A stretch of 19,486 nucleotides of DNA. Source: an uncultured Planctomycetaceae bacterium. Lineage in GTDB: Bacteria > Planctomycetota > Planctomycetia > Pirellulales > Thermoguttaceae. The position numbers and the translations under genes are program-made. The stretch covers positions 1-19,486 of the forward strand of contig CAMZHY010000013.1 in the NCBI GenBank assembly GCA_947307005.1, written 5' to 3'. The notes beneath the pieces were generated by a model that did not search any database, was not told the DNA's origin, and was given only the letters and a program-made list of their open reading frames with translations. Below are positions 1 to 5,854 of the stretch, one piece after another (position 1 is the stretch's first letter; the number at the start of each line of letters is the position of its first letter).

Positions 1-10
1 GAAGCGGAAT

Positions 11-718
11 ATGCTCAAAGCGATTAGGGACTATCCCTATATCGCGTTGAAAGCTCTTTATTCCAATTACGGCGACGGTATTCTATCCGGTTTTGAAATT
101 ACCCCGACGAAAGACGAAAAGTTTCAAATTTCTCCGGGAATACTTAAAAAGGACGGCGAAGTTTACGTCGCTCCAGAAACGCTCGTCATTAAACAAGAGG
201 ACGGAAAACACTACGTCTATTTGACAATTCAGGATACGAAAGTCCCGGACGGGAAAAACGTCGATCTGGAATGTCGACAGGCGTCTGAACTCAAAAAAAA
301 CGACTTTGAATTGTTCAAGTATAATAAAGTTAAATACGCCGTTGTGTACGAATACGAGGACATAGAGGAGGCGTCCACAAACGTAGACGAGCCGTTTCAG
401 CCCCCTGTGAACAGAATCGATCAGAGAGCTTGTCAATTCGCCGTCGTAGGCGGCGCCACTCTTTGTCCGAAATACTACCGTTTGTTTGCGAAGGAGATTC
501 TTAAGTGCGTAAACGCCGCTCCGTCCGACGTGGCGTTTGCCTACCAGTGTTTGAACGGGATTAACAATATCGAAGCGGTAAAGCAGTATTTTAACGGATC
601 GGATACAAATTCGGACGTGCTGATAAAGATGAAGACCGCGTTAGATAGGTTAAGAACAGGCAATAGCGTTCAAGAAACTGAAAGACCAAAAGCCCCCGAG
701 AAAATAACCATTTATTGA
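11..718 (+). CDS. Hypothetical protein, possible phage- or injection-machine-like structural protein
   Basis: I do not recognise this 235-residue protein with confidence. It has no signal peptide and no membrane segment. The N-terminal third is beta-rich, with GDGILSGFEI (about residues 22-31) followed by FQISPGILKKDGEVY (about 38-52). From memory, this pairing of a GILSG-type turn with an ISPGI strand occurs in N-terminal domains of phage fibre or baseplate-associated proteins; that is a weak resemblance. The C-terminal half is helical and more polar. No stop codon lies between the window edge and the ATG, so the true start may be upstream, and no ribosome binding site can be judged. Base composition is AT-richer than the genes from 2425 onward, suggesting accessory DNA. 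An intrinsic terminator lies about 145 bases past the stop; the stretch between them shows no convincing gene. Confidence 0.6.
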   Translation: MLKAIRDYPYIALKALYSNYGDGILSGFEITPTKDEKFQISPGILKKDGEVYVAPETLVIKQEDGKHYVYLTIQDTKVPDGKNVDLECRQASELKKNDFELFKYNKVKYAVVYEYEDIEEASTNVDEPFQPPVNRIDQRACQFAVVGGATLCPKYYRLFAKEILKCVNAAPSDVAFAYQCLNGINNIEAVKQYFNGSDTNSDVLIKMKTALDRLRTGNSVQETERPKAPEKITIY

Positions 719-862
719 GACGTCATGCTCTCGGCAAAAGTTTTTTTGGAGGAAGCATCCCGGACGTTGCGACGGAGAACAACCGGTTAGGAACTAACGC
801 ATAATTTGGGTAATTCGTGGGGGGCTTCCTGTAAAACGGACTTTCCCGTAATTTAAGTTCGC

Positions 863-910
863 ATGCCGTTCAGCGTGTGTTTCATGCTGAGCGGCATATT
901 TTCTTTTTTT
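863..910 (+). terminator. Intrinsic terminator after the first gene
   Basis: A 12-bp stem is formed by ATGCCGTTCAGC (863-874) and GCTGAGCGGCAT (886-897), with one G-T wobble and an 11-nt loop. A T-rich run follows at 899-910. This is the layout of a plus-strand Rho-independent terminator, and the upstream plus-strand gene ends at 718. The opposite strand has no comparable T-run, so it probably serves the plus strand only. Confidence 0.85.
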
Positions 911-975
911 AACGAACGTCGTTTGAAAATCGACAACGAACCGACGCCCCTAACCGCCACTGACGCGGCTTTTAT

Positions 976-1371
976 TCAAGCGCCTTTATTCATCAAAGCC
1001 GACAAAGGATTCCCCCCTAAGAACTCGTTTAAAGTTTCACCCAAAAGACAGGAGCATCCGATTAAGACGGCAACGGTTACGATCGCGTAAGTTCCCGCGA
1101 CCAAAAGTGTTTTTTTAAAGGGTTGGCTCGGCAAACAGAGAAAACGAACGACGGCGCCGGTAAGGACGAACCGGGAAATCGCGACAATGACGACGATTAA
1201 AACGGCGCCATGCAAGCGAGCGCACACGGGGCCCGTGAAAAAACCTCCCGGTCCTACGATAGCTTCGATGATTATCACGGCGACGAGCGCTCTTAAGAAA
1301 GAAGAATCCTTGTCGGCAAATATCTTGACGATAGCAAGAAGGATTAACGCGAAAAGAAAACCTAAAATCAT
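976..1371 (-). CDS. Small integral membrane protein, function unknown
   Basis: The 131-residue product is almost entirely hydrophobic. About four membrane helices are visible: residues 1-19, 25-45, 52-76 and 88-110, separated by short loops with basic residues. The first helix begins at the N-terminus, so a cleaved signal peptide is unlikely. A GGAGG ribosome binding site lies at 1381-1385 on the minus strand, nine bases before the ATG, which supports the start. No catalytic motif or known transporter signature is apparent. It is convergent with the plus-strand gene to its left, whose terminator lies between them, and it points away from the ferredoxin gene's 3' side. It could be a small inner-membrane protein of an undescribed family. 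The open frame and ribosome binding site make it a credible gene, while the function is unknown. Confidence 0.65.
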   Translation of the reverse strand: MILGFLFALILLAIVKIFADKDSSFLRALVAVIIIEAIVGPGGFFTGPVCARLHGAVLIVVIVAISRFVLTGAVVRFLCLPSQPFKKTLLVAGTYAIVTVAVLIGCSCLLGETLNEFLGGNPLSALMNKGA

Positions 1372-1681
1372 TTCGTAATTCCTCCATGCGGTAAGCAGGA
1401 CAATAAGTAGGGGTGAAATCAGCGGAACGAAACGACGCGAAGCTTCTACGCTTCACACAAGCCCGACTTGTCATATGTTAACCGTAGCTACCGTCTTTTT
1501 CAATCAGGAAATACATTTTTTTAATACTGAAACAATACCAAGTTAGCGCCGTTTTCGTATTTTCAGACCGTTTCGGATAGACAAAAACCGATCGAACGAA
1601 GACGACGAAAAAGAAAGAGGCGCGCGACGAAATACGACGCCCTTGCGCGAAGGGTTGTCAAACCGTAGAAACAAACAAGAA

Positions 1682-1702
1682 GGCGGCGCCATGGGCGCCG
1701 CC
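1682..1702 (-). terminator. Strong hairpin, possible minus-strand terminator of the ferredoxin gene
   Basis: GGCGGCGCC (1682-1690) and GGCGCCGCC (1694-1702) pair perfectly around a 3-nt loop, ATG. Read on the minus strand, a T-rich stretch (TTCTTGTTTGTTT) follows directly, as in an intrinsic terminator. It lies about 220 bases beyond the ferredoxin stop. On the plus strand only a short T-run follows, so minus-strand use is more likely. Confidence 0.5.
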
Positions 1703-1822
1703 CTAGAATTTTCGACCGCGACCGCGCGGCGACGGGTTGCGAGCTTCCGCTCGCGTCTGTATTCCCGCCTTCCGTTGGTCGGCTTGCGAACACGCGACGC
1801 CCCGTATTTTAACGGGTTAGAC

Positions 1823-1844
1823 GTCGCCGCCAACAAGCGGCGAC
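1823..1844. repeat. Perfect 8-bp inverted repeat
   Basis: GTCGCCGC (1823-1830) pairs with GCGGCGAC (1837-1844) across a 6-nt loop. It lies about 80 bases past the ferredoxin stop on the minus strand. There is no T-run on that side, so it looks more like a 3'-end stability hairpin than a terminator. Confidence 0.4.
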
Positions 1845-1925
1845 CTGTAGTTTTCGCCTGTCCGCACCCAAGCGCCATCCCGCGCCATGAGGCGAATATT
1901 GCGGTCCAGCGCGCTTGCGCTGGGG

Positions 1926-2099
1926 TCAGCCGAGGGTAATTGCGCCTTGGGGGCACGTATCGACGCAGGCGCCGCATTCGGCGCAGGAATCTTCGGAGAC
2001 GAACGCGCCGTCGTCCTGAAGTTCAATCGCGCCGCAGGGGCACGTATCGACGCAAGCGCCGCACGAAACGCAGTTTTCTTTATTAACTTGAGCCGCCAT
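1926..2099 (-). CDS. 2[4Fe-4S] bacterial-type ferredoxin
   Basis: A 57-residue soluble electron carrier that would shuttle low-potential electrons between cytoplasmic redox enzymes. Two complete CxxCxxCxxxCP motifs are visible: Cys10, 13, 16, 20 and Cys39, 42, 45, 49, enough for two [4Fe-4S] clusters; Cys22 is an extra cysteine. Length and spacing are typical of clostridial-type ferredoxins, without the insertions or C-terminal extension of the Alvin/nif subfamily. An AGGAG ribosome binding site lies about seven bases upstream of the ATG at 2099. The gene stands alone with no obvious redox partner beside it, and hairpins follow its stop. The two cluster-binding loops are nearly identical at DNA level: 1950-1976 and 2037-2063 differ at one base of 27. 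Family assignment is firm; the physiological partner is unknown. Confidence 0.93.
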   Translation of the reverse strand: MAAQVNKENCVSCGACVDTCPCGAIELQDDGAFVSEDSCAECGACVDTCPQGAITLG

Positions 2100-2424
2100 T
2101 GGAGTCTCCTTTCAAGCCCGCCTTCGCGCCAAAACAAAACGCGAACGGCGAAAATAATATATAGTTCGTTCTTACGCGCGCGGGAAAGCGTCGCATGAGG
2201 ATTCCCAAAGGATCGCCTCCCGCAAAGGTCATATTACCGAGCTTTGCGAAATTTTGCAAGTTTAACGTTCGTCGAAACCGCCCATTTTTGTAAGATTTTC
2301 GAAGATTAGAAGACGCTAACCTTCTTTCGCGTTGGAAATCGGCGGAAAGCGAGCCGGAGGAAGCGCGTCAAACGAAGGAGCGGAGTCGGGAGAAAACGCT
2401 TTCCGGCGCTTTTCATAGGAAGTC
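2100..2424. other. Intergenic region between divergent ferredoxin and acyltransferase genes
   Basis: No gene was found. The region must carry the promoters of both divergent genes. On the minus strand an AT-rich patch at 2151-2163 contains TATATT, suitable as a -10 box about 55 bases before the ferredoxin start, but no good -35 stands at the expected distance. On the plus strand TAAGAT occurs near 2291, again with a poor -35. Neither is strong enough to list as a promoter. Confidence 0.4.
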
Positions 2425-3084
2425 ATGCCAGGTATAATGACGCAGACGCCGCTGTCGGCGTCGGGACGGCGTTCTATCGTCCGCGCCGAAGCGCGTCGTC
2501 GTCGGGTCGCGCGGAATCGTCGTTTGTTTGTCATGTTCCTCAGGCGGTTTAAGATTCGCGCGCTCAAGGAGTCGAAAATCGACCCCGCGCTCGACGTCAA
2601 GTTGCGCGACTTTCTATGTCGCCTCTTTCCCAACTGGGAAAGCGTCTTCCGCGAACGTCGCGCGTGGCACGACGCGGCGCCGGTTTTGACGATTCTTGCG
2701 ACGGATCGCGAGCGCAACATCGCCGGACACGTCGCAATCGTCGAACGGACGATCACGACGCAGTGGAACGAGCGCCGTCTCGTCGCGAGCATCCAAGGCG
2801 TTTCCGTCGCGCCGGAATACCGCAAGACCGGGCTTTCGACGAAGCTCCTCGACGTCGCGCTCAAGAAGGCGCGGCGCATGGGCTACCCGTACGCGATTCT
2901 TTTCTGCCGCGAACCGCTCGTGAAGTTTTACGAACGCAACGGCTGGCGACTCCCCGACGACTCGATGGTCATGTGGCGCGACCGCGAATATCCGATCCAC
3001 ATGCAGTCGAACTGCCCCATGTATCGCGTTCTCGGCAAAGAGCCGTTTCCGGAGGGGCCCCTCGACGTCCACAACCCGTTTTAA
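2425..3084 (+). CDS. GNAT-family N-acyltransferase
   Basis: Residues about 41-190 have the layout of a GCN5-related acyltransferase, which transfers an acyl group from acyl-CoA or acyl-ACP to an amine. A central strand GVSVAPEYRKTGLSTKLL (residues 125-142) matches the acetyl-CoA pyrophosphate-binding motif, with R-x-x-G followed by a helix. AILFCREPLVKFYERNGW (157-174) matches the family's C-terminal strand, the tyrosine-bearing helix and the GW turn. There are no membrane segments. The first 36 residues are arginine-rich and atypical. An in-frame ATG at 2533 would begin just at the domain but has no ribosome binding site, while the ATG at 2425 has AGGAAG only two bases away and that at 2437 has AGG; the start is therefore uncertain. 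The thioredoxin-like gene begins 53 bases downstream, so co-transcription is possible. Substrate unknown. Confidence 0.78.
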   Translation: MPGIMTQTPLSASGRRSIVRAEARRRRVARNRRLFVMFLRRFKIRALKESKIDPALDVKLRDFLCRLFPNWESVFRERRAWHDAAPVLTILATDRERNIAGHVAIVERTITTQWNERRLVASIQGVSVAPEYRKTGLSTKLLDVALKKARRMGYPYAILFCREPLVKFYERNGWRLPDDSMVMWRDREYPIHMQSNCPMYRVLGKEPFPEGPLDVHNPF

Positions 3085-3137
3085 TCGCGCCCTTCCCTTC
3101 CCCGGCGGCGCCCGTCTTGACATGTAGGAACTCCCGT

Positions 3138-4370
3138 ATGACCAGCGTCACGTTTCCGCGTTTTCTTCCCCTCGCCGCGATCTTAGCCGCGTTCCTCGCC
3201 GTCGCGTCGGTTTCCGCGCAAGACGCGCCTCCCGCGCTTCCCGAGTCCGCGACGAAGGACGCGCTCGTCCAATACCAGAAAGAACTCGAGAAATGGGGTT
3301 CCGACGCCGCGAAAAGCGCCGACGAATTTTTGGAAAAGACCGGCGCGCTCTATTACGAGTCGACCAAACTTCTTTTAACGACGGACCTTGACGAAAACGA
3401 ACGCGTCGAGTACGACGGTCAAATGGCGGGGATTCTCGGGTCGTTCGCGTTGGAAGAGAGCCTTAAATCGGGCGCGCTCGGCGGCGAGCGGTTCGCGGAG
3501 CTTCAGCGGCGCGCGGCGGCGGCGGGCGCGGATTACGCGAAGGATCGATCCGAATCCGCGCGGACGCGCTACGTCGGCTACGTCGGTCAGCTCTTCAACG
3601 TCCGACTCAAGTACGCGCTCAGTCAAAGCGGCGAGACTCGCGAGGACGCGCTCGTCGCGCTCGTCGGCGACGCGATCACGTTTGCGCTCGCCGTCCCGGA
3701 ATACGGCGAGACCGCCTATCAGATCGTTATGGCGATTCGCGCCGAAGAACAAGAGCTGGGAGAAGAGGCGCTCGACGCGCTTTGCGACGCGTTTGAGGAG
3801 TCGGGCGATCCGAAGCTCGTCAAACCGATCCAAAAGACGAGCGGACTGCGTCGTTACGCGAGGCTGCCGGGAAACGAACTGTATTTCGAGGCGCTCTTCC
3901 CCGACGAAAAGGGCGACTACGTTAAGAAATTCGATCCCCAAGAGCATCTGGGCAAAGTCTATCTCGTAGAGGTCTGGGCGACGTGGTGCGGTCCCTGTCG
4001 CAAGGAGATTCCGCGTCTCAAAGAGGTTTACGAGCGTTATCATGACGCGGGCTTCGAGATTTTCGGATACAGCATCGATCAAGACCTCGACGCGCTCAAG
4101 AAGTTCGTCGAGACCGAACGCGTTCCGTGGCCCGTCGCGTCGCAGAAGCGTTCCGTCGAGGCGGGCTTCCGCGGGCTTTACGAGTATTATTCGATCAACG
4201 GCGTTCCGGAGATGATCCTCGTCGGGCGCGACGGCAAAGTTTTACAGGTCGACTGCCGCGGCGTCAGGCTCGCGGAGGCGCTCAAAGAACTCTTCCCCGA
4301 CGTCAAGCCGCTCGACTGGGACCCCGCGACCGACTTCAGCGCGCGGGCGCAAGAAGGGGACGCGAAATAA
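3138..4370 (+). CDS. Secreted TlpA-like thioredoxin-fold protein
   Basis: A 410-residue exported thiol-disulfide oxidoreductase. Residues 1-27 form a signal peptide with a hydrophobic core and a VSA|Q cleavage site, so the protein acts in the periplasm or at the envelope. Residues about 30-235 are an acidic helical region with no recognised fold. Residues about 250-385 are a TlpA/ResA-type thioredoxin domain with WCGPC (Cys284, Cys287), followed by an F-x-I-x-G-Y-S-I-D segment and the GVPE loop with cis-Pro357. The family reduces disulfides, for instance in cytochrome c maturation or oxidative-stress defence. Although the frame stays open from 2616, the ATG at 3138 is chosen because it starts the signal peptide and has AGGAA seven bases upstream; the earlier frame overlaps the acyltransferase gene. 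A large hairpin follows the stop. Confidence 0.88.
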   Translation: MTSVTFPRFLPLAAILAAFLAVASVSAQDAPPALPESATKDALVQYQKELEKWGSDAAKSADEFLEKTGALYYESTKLLLTTDLDENERVEYDGQMAGILGSFALEESLKSGALGGERFAELQRRAAAAGADYAKDRSESARTRYVGYVGQLFNVRLKYALSQSGETREDALVALVGDAITFALAVPEYGETAYQIVMAIRAEEQELGEEALDALCDAFEESGDPKLVKPIQKTSGLRRYARLPGNELYFEALFPDEKGDYVKKFDPQEHLGKVYLVEVWATWCGPCRKEIPRLKEVYERYHDAGFEIFGYSIDQDLDALKKFVETERVPWPVASQKRSVEAGFRGLYEYYSINGVPEMILVGRDGKVLQVDCRGVRLAEALKELFPDVKPLDWDPATDFSARAQEGDAK

Positions 4371-4397
4371 CGAAAGAAAACGATCTTCGACAATCCG

Positions 4398-4445
4398 AAC
4401 GTCGGCGCGCGTTTCTAAGCGTTTCTCAACGCAAGCGCCGACGTT
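4398..4445 (+). terminator. Long hairpin after the thioredoxin-like gene
   Basis: AACGTCGGCGC (4398-4408) and GCGCCGACGTT (4435-4445) are perfect 11-bp complements. Within the 26-nt loop, GCGTT and AACGC can extend the stem. It starts 28 bases after the stop. There is no T-run afterwards, only AATTGATAT, so it is a weak intrinsic terminator at best and may mainly protect the 3' end. Confidence 0.5.
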
Positions 4446-4519
4446 AATTGATATAATCGTTAGACATTGCTTATCTTTTAAAAATTTCTAAAATTACTGT
4501 ATTCTACCGATCTTTTTGC

Positions 4520-4547
4520 TTCACGCGGTTTGTTTCAAGCGTATAGT
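4520..4547 (+). promoter_or_regulatory. Candidate sigma70-type promoter for moxR
   Basis: TTCACG (4520-4525) and TATAGT (4542-4547) are separated by 16 bases, in an AT-rich region upstream of moxR. The -10 matches consensus at five of six positions and the -35 at four. Transcription would start near 4555 and give a leader of about 110 bases. This is inferred from sequence only. Confidence 0.5.
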
Positions 4548-4561
4548 ATATTGAGAGGGGT

Positions 4562-4599
4562 TGCGCGTTAAACGCGCATTCTCTTAAGAGAAGAGAATG
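4562..4599 (+). promoter_or_regulatory. Two adjacent palindromes in the moxR leader
   Basis: TGCGCGTT (4562-4569) and AACGCGCA (4571-4578) form a perfect palindrome around one base. Directly after it, CATTCTCTT (4577-4585) pairs with AAGAGAATG (4591-4599) around a 5-nt loop; a nested 14-bp palindrome also exists at 4579-4592. The two stems share bases 4577-4578. They lie between the candidate promoter and the moxR start, so they could be an operator pair or a structured mRNA leader. Confidence 0.5.
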
Positions 4600-4664
4600 G
4601 GACCGCGTCAACCACTCTTTGACGTCGCATATCGTTCGACCCGTTATTATTGAAAGGAAACGTC

Positions 4665-5612
4665 ATGGCGGAACAGTCCAACGTTTATGAATTGATTAAG
4701 AAACTCCAGGAAAACATTGGAAGCGTCTTCATAGGCAAGGACGAGGTGATTAAAATAACTCTTGTCGCCTTCTTTGCCGAAGGACATCTTCTTGTAGACG
4801 ACGTTCCGGGCGTTGGCAAGACGCTGTTAGGTCAAGCGCTCGCCAGAAGTCTGGACGCTTCTTTTTCTCGAATTCAGTTTACTTCCGATCTTCTTCCGTC
4901 CGACGTCGTCGGAGGCGACGTCTATCAGCAGTCGACGCAGACGTTTCAGTTTGCGCGGGGTCCGATCTTTGCGAACGTCGTCCTCGCCGACGAGATCAAC
5001 CGCACGCCGCCGAGAACGCAGAGCGCGACGCTTGAAGCGATGAGCGAGCGCCAAGTCTCGTCCGGCGGTCAGACGCACCCGTTGCCGCGTCCGTTTTTCG
5101 TCGTCGCGACGGAAAACCCGATCGAGTTCGAAGGAACTTACCCGCTTCCGGAAAGCCAACTCGACCGCTTCCTGATCCGAACTTCCGTCGGCTATCCGGA
5201 TCGCGACGCGGAGCTTTCGATTCTCGACGCGCACGGAAACGGCTCCGCGTTAGACGCGCTCAAACCGGTTCTCACGACCGCCGACGCGATCGCGATCCAA
5301 GAGGCGACGCTTCGCGTGACGCTCGCGCCTGAAATTGCGAACTACATGCTCGACGTCGTCGAGGCGACCCGGCGTTCTTCGGAAATCGTCGTCGGGGCCA
5401 GCCCACGGGCGTCGCTCGCGTTCGCTCGCGCGCTTCGCGCCTACGCGCTCGTCGAAGGACGCGACTACGTCGTCCCGGACGACGTCAAACGGCTCGCCGT
5501 TCCCGTGCTGGCGCACAGAATTGTTCCGAAGAATCGCCGTCGCGAAGAGGCGCGCGGAACCGTCGAAAACTTCTTCGAACGGCTCCTCGCGTCCGTCGAA
5601 GCGCCCCGCTGA
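4665..5612 (+). CDS. moxR: MoxR-family AAA+ ATPase
   Basis: A 315-residue cytoplasmic ATPase of the MoxR group, chaperone-like machines that remodel or activate client proteins. ATPase elements are complete: Walker A GVGKT with Lys52, Walker B LADE with Asp109 and Glu110 followed by INRTPPRTQSATLEAM, sensor 1 Asn151 in ATENP, and the arginine-finger stretch ESQLDRF with Arg168. The C-terminal lid domain includes GASPRASLAFARALRA. Length is normal. The ATG at 4665 is chosen over TTG 4650 because AAAGGAAA sits just before it. MoxR is usually followed by DUF58 and VWA-domain genes; here a 242-base stretch with no recognisable gene (5613-5854) and then a DUF2325-like protein follow. That partner gene is therefore the best candidate client, by position only. 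A promoter and structured leader precede the gene. Confidence 0.93.
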   Translation: MAEQSNVYELIKKLQENIGSVFIGKDEVIKITLVAFFAEGHLLVDDVPGVGKTLLGQALARSLDASFSRIQFTSDLLPSDVVGGDVYQQSTQTFQFARGPIFANVVLADEINRTPPRTQSATLEAMSERQVSSGGQTHPLPRPFFVVATENPIEFEGTYPLPESQLDRFLIRTSVGYPDRDAELSILDAHGNGSALDALKPVLTTADAIAIQEATLRVTLAPEIANYMLDVVEATRRSSEIVVGASPRASLAFARALRAYALVEGRDYVVPDDVKRLAVPVLAHRIVPKNRRREEARGTVENFFERLLASVEAPR

Positions 5613-5854
5613 CGCTCTTTCGCGCGCTTTGCGACCGCGTCTGAAATCGGCGCGGATCATGCGCGCCGTTCTTCGCGTAGTCCGCCCGAGACGTTCTCGG
5701 CTCGCCGCCGTCGCGTCGATATGATTTCGACGCGCCAAAGACGCGCGAATCGAACGGAAACGGACGGAACGACCGTCGCGTCGGCGGTTCGACGCCTTCC
5801 CCCAGAAAACATGTTCCTGAAGGGAACGCTTGCCATAGAAGACGAAGAAAAAAA

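Larger units (their letters stand above)
1372..1925. other. Gene-free stretch with several hairpins
   Basis: I see no credible gene here: open frames are arginine-rich readings of GC-rich sequence without ribosome binding sites. The stretch holds small hairpins with arms at 1439-1443/1450-1454, 1457-1461/1467-1471, 1801-1805/1812-1816 and 1906-1912/1917-1923, besides the two stronger ones listed separately. Its left end includes the ribosome binding site of the membrane-protein gene. Its right part is the 3' region of the ferredoxin transcript. Confidence 0.5.

Noticed and set aside
725..790. 21-codon open frame right after the first gene
   Set aside because: There is no ribosome binding site, it is very short and its basic composition is unremarkable; it is compatible with chance.
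1643..1939. 98-residue plus-strand open frame
   Set aside because: It runs through the perfect hairpins at 1682-1702 and 1823-1844 and into the ferredoxin 3' end, with no coding signature or ribosome binding site.
1543..1977. 144-residue minus-strand open frame beside the ferredoxin gene
   Set aside because: It overlaps the ferredoxin and the hairpin region, is arginine-rich and has no start signal; the 57-residue ferredoxin frame is clearly the real one.
2616..3137. N-terminal extension of the thioredoxin-like protein, since its frame is open from 2616
   Set aside because: It overlaps the acyltransferase gene in another frame and reads as arginine-rich nonsense. The signal peptide and ribosome binding site define the start at 3138.
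3375..4082. 235-residue minus-strand open frame
   Set aside because: It is antisense to the thioredoxin-like gene, without a ribosome binding site or recognisable domain.
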